Below, one piece after another: positions 9,201-15,801 of a stretch of DNA of 49,054 nt (its first letter is position 1; each line of letters opens with the position of its first letter). This DNA is from an uncultured Clostridia bacterium. Its GTDB lineage: Bacteria; Bacillota; Clostridia; Christensenellales; CAG-917. The translations under genes and the position numbers were made by a program. Below the pieces are notes generated by a model. It had not been told where the DNA came from, did no database searches, and saw only the letters and a program-made list of their open reading frames with translations. Location of the stretch: assembly GCA_944349635.1 (NCBI GenBank), contig CALVNH010000007.1:1-49054 (forward strand), in the 5' to 3' direction.

Positions 9201-9319
9201 AATCCGCTTCTTTCATCCGGACTGTACCGTCGGTACGGGAATTTCACCCGTTCGGCTTGCAAAGCAAGTTCGCGGACTTTAACCGCCGGTGAGGAATTGC
9301 ACCTCGCCCCGAAGCAATC
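9201..9319 (-). promoter_or_regulatory. FMN riboswitch (RFN element)
   Basis: The minus strand shows the conserved RFN core. P1 is formed by GATTGCTTC (9319-9311) with GAAGCGGATT (9210-9201). CTTCGGGGCGAGGTG and CCTCACCGGCGGT follow, then AGTCCGCGA, GGTGAAATTCCCG, ACCGACGGT and AGTCCGGATG. FMN binding by this element normally favours the downstream terminator, so high flavin should shut off ribU-tsaE and perhaps the rest of the operon. Its promoter is at 9322-9350. Confidence 0.96.
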
Positions 9320-9321
9320 TC

Positions 9322-9350
9322 ATAATATTACCTCGACGCTGAAATGTCAA
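9322..9350 (-). promoter_or_regulatory. Promoter of the riboswitch-ribU-tsaE operon
   Basis: Perfect TTGACA (minus strand, 9350-9345), 17-base spacer, TATTAT (9327-9322). Transcription would start just before P1 of the FMN aptamer, which fits well. Confidence 0.85.
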
Positions 9351-9955
9351 CGGTTTGGCGGAAAACAACGATTAAATTTTCTTCCGCGGCAAGCGGTTCC
9401 CGCGATTCTTCCGCCCCGTTTTTCCACCCGTCTCCGACTTTCACGTATGCACTTTGCACTCCGTCGCTTCTCGTTGCGTGCGGCACGCAAGAAAAAACAA
9501 TTGCCGCGGGTACAAATTGCCGCGGGTATAAAACGGTGCGCAGGGTCAAAAATACGGGTATGGAATATCTGCCTCCCTCTTTCGAAGTCACGCAACCCTT
9601 TCGTGAAGAAACGTCGCTTGCCGACGCTCTTCCCTCCGACGTCGCGCAAACGGACGCCGTCGCCCCTTCCTCTCCTTCCGTCGAAGCAATAGTTCTCATG
9701 AACGATTTGGTGACGTATGTCCGCTCCTTCGAATGCGACGGCACCGTGGTTGCGGCAATTCTCACGCAACCCATTTACCTGGCAAGCGAAAGAAAAAAGC
9801 TCAAAGACGACCTTACGGACAAACTGACCTCTGCTTTGGGCAAACCCGCCGTCGTGACTTTCGATATGGAAGTTTTCAGAAAAATCAAGGGCGACCTCTC
9901 CGACGACGACAAACGCAGACTTCTCAAAACGGCGTTGAAAAACGGCGTTCTCTGA
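9344..9955 (+). CDS. Small protein of unknown function (faint YhcN/YlaJ-like C-terminus)
   Basis: The frame gives up to 203 residues. From about residue 73 (ATG 9560) onward it looks coding: an acidic region, then VAAILTQPIYLASERKKLKDD, a helix, and AVVTFDMEVFRKIKGD. This faintly recalls the C-terminal domain of YhcN/YlaJ sporulation lipoproteins. A possible lipobox LVAC (Cys46) would agree, but no convincing signal peptide precedes it. The start is uncertain: no Shine-Dalgarno site, 9344 overlaps the divergent promoter, and an out-of-frame 16-base-period repeat (9499-9528) lies in the N-terminal part. I do not assign a function. Confidence 0.45.
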   Translation: MSTVWRKTTIKFSSAASGSRDSSAPFFHPSPTFTYALCTPSLLVACGTQEKTIAAGTNCRGYKTVRRVKNTGMEYLPPSFEVTQPFREETSLADALPSDVAQTDAVAPSSPSVEAIVLMNDLVTYVRSFECDGTVVAAILTQPIYLASERKKLKDDLTDKLTSALGKPAVVTFDMEVFRKIKGDLSDDDKRRLLKTALKNGVL

Positions 9956-10158
9956 CCCGCCGCATCATGTAATAACAGGGTTTTCCGACGCTTTTTCCCC
10001 GCGTAGCCTCCGTACGTTTGCCAAGCACTGGTATAATATGACGGTTGTAGAGTAAAACCGAAACGTGTCAGGCATTATGTCATGACGGCATTTTGACTCT
10101 TTTTCCCGAAAATTTCGGCCGTTTCGCCGAAAAATATTGCATTGAGGACATTTTTTTC

Positions 10159-10188
10159 TTGATATTGTGCCGAACAAGAGTGTATAAT
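10159..10188 (+). promoter_or_regulatory. Promoter of the hypB operon
   Basis: TTGATA (10159-10164) with an 18-base spacer to a perfect TATAAT (10183-10188). The expected start near 10195 is about 15 bases before the hypB ATG. Confidence 0.75.
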
Positions 10189-10209
10189 AGTATAAAATAA
10201 GAGGTGATT

Positions 10210-10923
10210 ATGGACAAATTCCGCGTTATCGAAATCAAAGAAAGCGTTTTCGCCGACAACAACGCCGACGCGGCGGAACTCAGAAACACCCTGAAAAAAC
10301 AAGGGACTTTTCTGCTCAATCTGATGTCGTCTCCAGGTTCCGGCAAAACCACTCTGCTCAAACGCACGATAGGAGAACTCAAAGGCGAGATGAACATCGC
10401 CGTGCTGGAAGCGGACATCGACTCCGACGTGGACGCCCGCACGGTTTCCGAAGCGGGAGCCAAAGCCATACAGTTGCACACGGGCGGCATGTGCCATCTG
10501 ACTGCTTCGATGACGCGTCAGGGCGTGGAGGAAATCGGACTCGACGGTATCGACCTTGCCATACTCGAAAACGTGGGCAACCTGGTGTGCCCTGCCGAAT
10601 TCGACACGGGCGCTTGCAAAAACGCGATGATACTGAGCGTGCCCGAAGGCGACGACAAGCCTTTGAAATATCCGCTTATGTTTTCGATATGCGACGTTCT
10701 CGTCATCAACAAAATTGACGTCGCACCCTACTTCGACTTCGATTTCGAAGCCTGCAAGGAACGCGCAAAGAAGCTGAATCCCGCCATTGAAATAATCACT
10801 CTTTCCGGCAAGACGGGAGAAGGTTTCGGGACTTGGACGGAATGGCTCCGCAAGTCCGTGAAAGAATGGAAATCCGCCGCTGGCGTGGGCGACAACGCCT
10901 TCGTCAGGTACGGCAGAAAATAG
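10210..10923 (+). CDS. hypB: Nickel-insertion GTPase HypB
   Basis: SIMIBI-class GTPase of 237 residues. P-loop MSSPGSGKTTLL lies near residue 42, EADIDSDVDA follows, and GGMCHLTASM carries the Cys-His metal site at the dimer interface. ENVGNLVCPAEFD and the NKID guanine motif complete the family signature. HypB with HypA delivers nickel to NiFe hydrogenase (and in some bacteria urease). It lacks the N-terminal CxxCGC or His-rich stretch seen in some homologues. ATG 10210 follows AGAGGTG; a GTG two codons earlier sits inside that site. It is 21 bases upstream of the flavoprotein gene. No hydrogenase structural gene or hypCDEF is in the window. Confidence 0.95.
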   Translation: MDKFRVIEIKESVFADNNADAAELRNTLKKQGTFLLNLMSSPGSGKTTLLKRTIGELKGEMNIAVLEADIDSDVDARTVSEAGAKAIQLHTGGMCHLTASMTRQGVEEIGLDGIDLAILENVGNLVCPAEFDTGACKNAMILSVPEGDDKPLKYPLMFSICDVLVINKIDVAPYFDFDFEACKERAKKLNPAIEIITLSGKTGEGFGTWTEWLRKSVKEWKSAAGVGDNAFVRYGRK

Positions 10924-10944
10924 AACAAATTACAGAGGGTTACT

Positions 10945-13638
10945 ATGGCATTGAGAAAGAAAATCGTCAAACTTGCTAAACTCGCAGGCGGCACCGCGGG
11001 TATGCTCAACAAAATCGACGAGAACGCACCCGAGTACTACGCGCTCGAATGTTGCGTTACCGACGAAGAAGCGGACGCGGCGTGTCTGCTGAAATGGAGA
11101 ACGGAAACGCCTATATCCGAACTGCAGAAACGCGGACAGGCAAAGCTGGGCTTCTCTCCCGAAAAGACATATTCTCTCCTGCTCGGACTCGCTCAGAAAG
11201 GCGTTCTCCGCGTCAACAAGAACGAAAAAGGCGAGGATTGCTTCTTCATCCAGACCTTTGCTCCCGGCATTCTTGAAATGCTGGTCGGCAACAAGGAACT
11301 GGTCGAGAAATATCCGCAGATTGCCCGTGCATTCGAGGAATACACCCGCATAAGAATGGCAACGTTGTCCCCCATGCTTCCCCAAGGCACGGGACTTATG
11401 CGCGTCATCCCCATCGAGAAAACCATTGACGGCAACTCGCAGGTCATGGACGTCGAAAGACTGAGCTACTACATAGACAAGTACGACATCTATTCAGTCG
11501 CTCCCTGCTCCTGCCGCCGTACGCGCCGTATGCTCGGCGAAGGTTGCGGACACCTCGAACACGACATGTGCATTCAGATGGGTAAAGGTGCGGAATATTT
11601 CATCCGCATGGGCAGAGCCCGTCAGATAACCAAAGAGGAAGTGTACGAAATTCTCCGCAAAGCCGAAGAAAACGGCCTCATGCACGAAATTCCCAACATC
11701 GACGGCACCGGCAATACGGTTGCAATCTGCAACTGCTGCTCGTGCTCTTGCTTCGGTCTGCGCGTCGCCACTCTGTTCGGAGGATACCGCGTTGTCGCCA
11801 GCAACTATCATTCCGCCGTCGACAAAGAGAAATGCGTGGCTTGCGGACAGTGCGTCGAAACCTGCCCCACCAACGCGCTCAAACTCGGTCAGAAACTCTG
11901 CACCAAGACTCCTCTCAAAGAAGAAAAATACGACCGCGTCGTCGATTCCGTGTGGAATAAGTCCAAGTGGAACGTCGACTACCGTACCAACAAAGAGGAC
12001 GTCGTCGAAACCGGTACCGCGCCCTGCAAGACCAAGTGTCCCGCACACATCGCGGTTCAGGGTTACATCAAATTCGCCGCACAGGGCAAATACGACGAAG
12101 CTCTCGAACTCATAAAGAAGGAAAATCCCCTTCCCGCAGTCTGCGGCAGAATTTGCAACCACGCTTGCGAAGACGCCTGCACACGCGGTCAAATCGACCA
12201 GCCCATCGCCATCGACGAAATCAAGAAGTTCATCGCCGAACGCGAACTCAAAAAAGAGACCCGCTTCATTCCCAAGAAGATGCACGACTATTCCGACAAG
12301 AAGATAGCCGTCATCGGCAGCGGTCCCGCCGGTCTTTCCTGCGCTTATTATCTCGCCATCGACAACTACTCCGTCACCGTTTTCGAAAAGGAGAACAAAC
12401 TCGGCGGTATGTTGACTTTGGGCATCCCCTCCTTCCGTCTCGAAAAGGACGTCGTCGACGCGGAAATCAGCGTGTTGAAGGACATGGGTGTCGAGTTCAA
12501 GACCGGCATCGAAGTCGGCAAGGACGTCACGTTGGACGAACTGCGCAAGCAGGGCTATAAAGGCTTCTACATCGCAATCGGTGCACAGGGCGGCAGAAGC
12601 ATCGGCGTCGAAGGCGAAGACGCCAAGGGCGTTATCGCCGGTATCGATTTCCTGCGCAACGTCAACTCCGGCAAACCCAGCGGCATAAGCGGCAAAGTCG
12701 TCGTAATCGGCGGCGGTAACGTCGCAGTCGACGTCGCACGCACCGCAATCCGCGAAAAGACGGAAAGCGTGGGTATGTACTGCCTCGAAAGTGCAAAAGA
12801 AATGCCCGCAAGCCCGGACGAAGTGGAAGAAGCAGTCGCGGAAGGCATCGCCGTCAACAACGGTTGGGGTCCCAAGCGCATTCTCACCGAAAACGGCAAG
12901 GTCGTCGGCGTGGAGTTCAAGAAATGCGTGTCCGTTTATGACGCAAACCGCAAATTCGCTCCCAAATACGACGAAAACGACACCATCACCGTTCCCGCGG
13001 ATTACGTGCTCCTCACCGTCGGTCAGTCCATCATCTGGGGCGACCTCCTCAAAGGCAGTAAGGTCGAACTCAACCGCAACAACACCGCAAAGGCGGACGG
13101 TTTCACCTATCAGACGGCAGAGCCCGACATCTTCGTCGGCGGCGACGTCTACACCGGACCGAAGTTTGCAATCGACGCAATCGCGGCAGGCAAACAGGGT
13201 GCCGTTTCTCTGCACCGCTTCGTACAGCCCGGTCAGAGCCTCGTGCTCGGACGCGACAGACGTCAGTATGTCGAACTCGACAAGGACAACATCGAAGTCG
13301 AAGGCTTCGACAACACCCCGCGTCAGGTTCCCGGCTACGACAAGAGCAAGGACAAGACTTACTCCGACGCGCGTCTTACCTTCACCGAAGAACAGCTCAA
13401 AAAAGAGACGGAACGTTGCCTCGGCTGCGGTGCAACCGTCGTCGACGCTTACAAGTGCATCGGTTGCGGTCTGTGCGTGACGCGTTGCAAGTTCGACGCA
13501 ATCCACATGGAGCACAACGACGAAAACTTCTTCTCCAAGAAACTGGAAAGCCTGCCCTTCCGCGCCGTCGGTTACGCCGTCAAGCGTGCGGGCAAAATCA
13601 CCTCGAAGAGCATCAAAGACGCATTCGTCAAAAAATAA
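10945..13638 (+). CDS. Large Fe-S flavoprotein with GltD-like NAD(P)H oxidoreductase core
   Basis: 897 cytoplasmic residues. N-terminal part: a winged-helix-like segment (56-90), a Cys cluster APCSCRR/GCGH/MC (188-209) and CNCCSCSC (262-269). Then a ferredoxin motif CVACGQCVETCP (297-308) and the two Fe-S clusters of the GltD/NfnB family (Cys 361-412). An FAD Rossmann (GSGPAG, 458-463), an NAD(P) Rossmann (GGGNVA, 589-594), the FVGGDV flavin motif and a C-terminal CIGCGLCVTRC ferredoxin follow. It should pass electrons between NAD(P)H and a ferredoxin-like partner. It lies between hypB and hypA, so a hydrogen- or nickel-linked role is likely but unproven. GAGGGTTACT precedes the ATG. Codon bias suggests very high expression. 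Confidence 0.85.
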   Translation: MALRKKIVKLAKLAGGTAGMLNKIDENAPEYYALECCVTDEEADAACLLKWRTETPISELQKRGQAKLGFSPEKTYSLLLGLAQKGVLRVNKNEKGEDCFFIQTFAPGILEMLVGNKELVEKYPQIARAFEEYTRIRMATLSPMLPQGTGLMRVIPIEKTIDGNSQVMDVERLSYYIDKYDIYSVAPCSCRRTRRMLGEGCGHLEHDMCIQMGKGAEYFIRMGRARQITKEEVYEILRKAEENGLMHEIPNIDGTGNTVAICNCCSCSCFGLRVATLFGGYRVVASNYHSAVDKEKCVACGQCVETCPTNALKLGQKLCTKTPLKEEKYDRVVDSVWNKSKWNVDYRTNKEDVVETGTAPCKTKCPAHIAVQGYIKFAAQGKYDEALELIKKENPLPAVCGRICNHACEDACTRGQIDQPIAIDEIKKFIAERELKKETRFIPKKMHDYSDKKIAVIGSGPAGLSCAYYLAIDNYSVTVFEKENKLGGMLTLGIPSFRLEKDVVDAEISVLKDMGVEFKTGIEVGKDVTLDELRKQGYKGFYIAIGAQGGRSIGVEGEDAKGVIAGIDFLRNVNSGKPSGISGKVVVIGGGNVAVDVARTAIREKTESVGMYCLESAKEMPASPDEVEEAVAEGIAVNNGWGPKRILTENGKVVGVEFKKCVSVYDANRKFAPKYDENDTITVPADYVLLTVGQSIIWGDLLKGSKVELNRNNTAKADGFTYQTAEPDIFVGGDVYTGPKFAIDAIAAGKQGAVSLHRFVQPGQSLVLGRDRRQYVELDKDNIEVEGFDNTPRQVPGYDKSKDKTYSDARLTFTEEQLKKETERCLGCGATVVDAYKCIGCGLCVTRCKFDAIHMEHNDENFFSKKLESLPFRAVGYAVKRAGKITSKSIKDAFVKK

Positions 13639-13660
13639 CATAACCGCTTAACGTGCGTAC

Positions 13661-13681
13661 GACGGGGGCACCACCCCCGTC
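13661..13681 (+). other. Stable intercistronic hairpin without U-tract
   Basis: A perfect eight-base GC-rich stem (13661-13668 with 13674-13681) and five-base loop lies between the flavoprotein and hypA genes. No T-run follows, so it is not a standard terminator. It may protect the 3-prime end of the abundant flavoprotein message or lower hypA expression. Confidence 0.6.
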
Positions 13682-13702
13682 GGTATCGCAATGAGGAAAA
13701 CT

Positions 13703-14044
13703 ATGCACGAACTTGGTCTGCTTGCCGAAATAGTCGATAAAATCGAAGCAGTGGCAAAAGAAAACAACGTAACCGAAATCGAAAAGCTGGTGCTCGACGT
13801 CGGCGAGTATTCGGGCGTCGTTCCCGAATATGTCGAAACGAGTTACCCCGCCGTCATAGGCGGCACCATGCTCGAAAACACTAAGTTGCAGATGAACATC
13901 ATAAAAGGCGTGGCGTTCTGTCACTCCTGCAAAAAGAAGTTCGACATTAAGGGCAACGAACAGAGATGCCCTTATTGCGGCTCGCAGGAATGCGAAGTCG
14001 TCGAGGGCGGCGAATTCATCATCAAAGAAATTGTTGCGCGATAA
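13703..14044 (+). CDS. hypA: Hydrogenase nickel-incorporation protein HypA
   Basis: 113 residues beginning Met-His-Glu, the N-terminal nickel ligand set of HypA. The zinc site has two CxxC pairs (CHSC and CPYC, about 20 residues apart). I choose ATG 13703, not 13691, because nickel binding needs MHE at the very N-terminus and because the upstream ATGAGG then supplies the ribosome-binding site. HypA hands nickel to the large hydrogenase subunit together with HypB, encoded two genes upstream. Confidence 0.95.
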   Translation: MHELGLLAEIVDKIEAVAKENNVTEIEKLVLDVGEYSGVVPEYVETSYPAVIGGTMLENTKLQMNIIKGVAFCHSCKKKFDIKGNEQRCPYCGSQECEVVEGGEFIIKEIVAR

Positions 14045-14104
14045 CCCTCCGCGCGGCAAATCCGCAAGATTTGCTCTCAAACGGTTTCAAGAAAGGAATT
14101 CAAC

Positions 14105-14134
14105 AAAAAAAGTGCCCGAACAAGGCACTTTTTT
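14105..14134 (+). terminator. Terminator after hypA
   Basis: AGTGCC (14111-14116) pairs with GGCACT (14124-14129), extended by A-T pairs, and is followed by six T. It ends the hypB-flavoprotein-hypA transcript, about 60 bases after the hypA stop. Confidence 0.85.
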
Positions 14135-14203
14135 CGTAGCGTTTTCGCCTCTTCCGTCCTGAGCGCGATTCGGAAACAACTCCCGGCACAATTCGGAAAA
14201 CAG

Positions 14204-14234
14204 CAAAAAATAACCCCCGCATTTTGCGGGGGTT
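14204..14234 (-). terminator. Terminator of the fatty acid isomerase-like gene
   Basis: A perfect ten-base stem (14212-14221 with 14225-14234) has a three-base loop. On the minus strand a U-rich stretch follows at 14211-14204. It directly follows the stop codon at 14244. Confidence 0.88.
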
Positions 14235-14243
14235 TGCTTTTTA

Positions 14244-15602
14244 TCAGAAGAATCTTGCGATGAGGTCTTTGGAATACTGGACGGTCTCTTCCATATCGCC
14301 GAAGCTCATAATCTCGCCTGCATAATAGGTGTTGAGATTGCCCTGCATGGCTTCCACCTTGTCGTACCAACCGGACGCGTAGTCCTCCTGGAAGACGTGG
14401 GGGAAATAATACCACTTGCGCTCGTAAACGCACTTGTCGCGTTCCACACCGCAGGTTGCGAGGTCTTCCCACGCCATCTTCTTGCCTTCCTCATATCCAA
14501 CCGCTTCCTTGCCCTTGTGGTTGCGGAGAATATAGGTTGTGATGACCTGATTGGGCTCGTTCTTCCAACGGAGATAGAAGACCATCATGTGTCCGAGACG
14601 TTCCGGCTTCATGTTGTCGAAAACGTAACTGGACATTTCGGGATAATAAGTGCCCTTCTTGATGGTGTTCGCCGTGACGTCGTAACGCTCGTAGTCAATC
14701 TTGGCAAAGAGTGCCTTTTCCTTGTCGGTGGCGTCGAAGTAATCGGGCAGATACTGCAAGGGAGAAGTGACGATGATGGCGTCGTACTCTTCCACGGCTC
14801 CGTTTGCGTACACCTGAACTTTGCCGTTGTTGCGGGTGACTTTCTCGATGTTGACGTTGAGGCGTGCGGGATTCTTGAGTTTGTTGTTGACGCACTCGTA
14901 AATGCTCTGGGTTCCTTCAATCCAGGTCCAGAGATTCTTGTTGACGAAATACATCGCGGTCTCGAAGTCGAGGTATTTGAGAACGTAGCCTGCGGGAATT
15001 TCGTCGAAATAGCCGTAGCCGAAAGCAGTGAAAGGCGCAATCCAGATGTCCTGGCACAGCGACACGCCGTTCATCTTGCAGAATTTGTCGAAAGGCAGCG
15101 CCAAATCTTTCAGGTTGGGGTTGACGCCCGTAACGTGTTCGCCCGTAACGGGGTCGAAACCATCGTATTTGCCTTCCGCCACTCCGCGGTGACCGGTATA
15201 TTCGTATCCTTTATACTTGGTTTTGAGAAGTGTGCCGAGTTTCTTGACCTGATTCTTGGTGCGAAGAAGTCTGGGAATGAGGAAAGGATTCCTCTTGGGG
15301 TCGAACGGGTCGTAGGGTTTGCCGTTCAGACGGCGGTAAGAACGTTCGAGTTTCGGACCGCCCTCGTGAGACGCGCCGCCGAACTCTTCGAGTTCGTGCA
15401 CTGCGTGGTAGGTGGGGCAACCCATAATTGCACCCATTTCGAAACGTTTGCCGTCGTGATGAGGAGAATGGCACTTGCCGCCCACCCAGTTCTCTTTTTC
15501 GAGAATGGTATAGTTGGTGTAGCCTTTCTTTTCCAGCTGTACTGCGGCGGAAAGCCCTGCGGGGCCGCCGCCAATGATACAAATTTTAGCGTTTTTGTCC
15601 AT
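14244..15602 (-). CDS. FAD-dependent polyenoic fatty acid isomerase-like protein
   Basis: 452 residues with an N-terminal FAD-binding CIIGGGPAGLSAA (8-20) and ILEKENWVGGKCHSP (33-47). The pattern agrees along its whole length with what I know of the Cutibacterium acnes polyenoic fatty acid isomerase: EMGAIMG, LPFDKFCKMNG, WIAPFTAFGYGYFDEIPAGYVLKYLDF, LWTWIEGTQ, MKPERLGHMMVFYLRW, WYYFPHVFQEDYASGWYDKVEAMQG and a C-terminal YYAGEIMSFGD...KDL..RFF. That enzyme moves a double bond in linoleate to give conjugated linoleate, with no net redox change. The ATG follows AAAGGAG. The gene is divergent from an acyl-ligase/ACP/thioesterase operon, supporting a fatty-acid substrate. Codon bias is strong. 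A related amine-oxidase-like activity is the alternative. Confidence 0.82.
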   Translation of the reverse strand: MDKNAKICIIGGGPAGLSAAVQLEKKGYTNYTILEKENWVGGKCHSPHHDGKRFEMGAIMGCPTYHAVHELEEFGGASHEGGPKLERSYRRLNGKPYDPFDPKRNPFLIPRLLRTKNQVKKLGTLLKTKYKGYEYTGHRGVAEGKYDGFDPVTGEHVTGVNPNLKDLALPFDKFCKMNGVSLCQDIWIAPFTAFGYGYFDEIPAGYVLKYLDFETAMYFVNKNLWTWIEGTQSIYECVNNKLKNPARLNVNIEKVTRNNGKVQVYANGAVEEYDAIIVTSPLQYLPDYFDATDKEKALFAKIDYERYDVTANTIKKGTYYPEMSSYVFDNMKPERLGHMMVFYLRWKNEPNQVITTYILRNHKGKEAVGYEEGKKMAWEDLATCGVERDKCVYERKWYYFPHVFQEDYASGWYDKVEAMQGNLNTYYAGEIMSFGDMEETVQYSKDLIARFF

Positions 15603-15664
15603 AATTCCGCTCCTTTACCTTATTTCCTGAAACGCAAAGTGTTTGCAAGGTACTTTGTAAAATT

Positions 15665-15673
15665 ATTATAGCA
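15665..15673 (-). promoter_or_regulatory. Extended -10 promoter of the isomerase-like gene
   Basis: On the minus strand TGCTATAAT (15673-15665) is a perfect extended -10. The -35 position 17 bases upstream is only TTACAT. A weak -35 with an extended -10 suits activator control by the repeats just upstream (15703-15744). Confidence 0.6.
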
Positions 15674-15702
15674 CATCGCTGTCAAATATGTAAATAGTAA
15701 TC

Positions 15703-15744
15703 TTATACATATCACGGTGGAATTTTATACATATCACGGCGGAA
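15703..15744. repeat. Two 20-bp direct repeats (candidate operators)
   Basis: Copies at 15703-15722 and 15725-15744 read TTATACATATCACGGYGGAA and differ at one base. The 22-base period equals two helix turns, so a protein bound at both would lie on the same DNA face. They sit between the divergent extended -10 promoters of the isomerase-like gene and the ligase operon, upstream of both. A shared regulator is inferred; none is encoded nearby apart from the Crp/Fnr gene 6 kb away, whose usual palindrome is not seen here. Confidence 0.7.
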
Positions 15745-15770
15745 AGGGTATTTATTTCCCAAAAAAAACG

Positions 15771-15779
15771 TGTTACAAT
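15771..15779 (+). promoter_or_regulatory. Extended -10 promoter of the acyl-ligase operon
   Basis: TGTTACAAT (15771-15779) matches an extended -10, with a poor -35 at the expected place. The start codon follows about 23 bases later behind GGAGG. The direct repeats end about 27 bases upstream of this box. Confidence 0.5.
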
Positions 15780-15801
15780 TATATCGTAAACGGAGGTGCT
15801 T

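Noticed and set aside
9139-9216. Upstream extension of the ribU-tsaE fusion to a start at 9216
   Set aside because: It would translate the riboswitch terminator and aptamer. ATG 9138 has a proper AAGGAG site and begins the conserved RibU sequence.
10945-13638. Annotation as glutamate synthase small subunit
   Set aside because: Only the central core is GltD-like. The large N-terminal Cys-rich part, extra ferredoxin motifs and hyp neighbours do not fit, and no gltB is present.
11494-13641. Uninterrupted 715-codon frame antisense to the Fe-S flavoprotein gene
   Set aside because: It mirrors a gene with very strong C-ending codon bias (GAC/GTC/AAC), which removes stops from the opposite strand. 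No motif, no Shine-Dalgarno site and odd Asp/Val/Phe-rich composition.
15665-15685. TTGACA and TATAAT close together upstream of the isomerase gene as a consensus promoter
   Set aside because: The spacing is only nine bases. The TATAAT is better explained as an extended -10 (TGC TATAAT).
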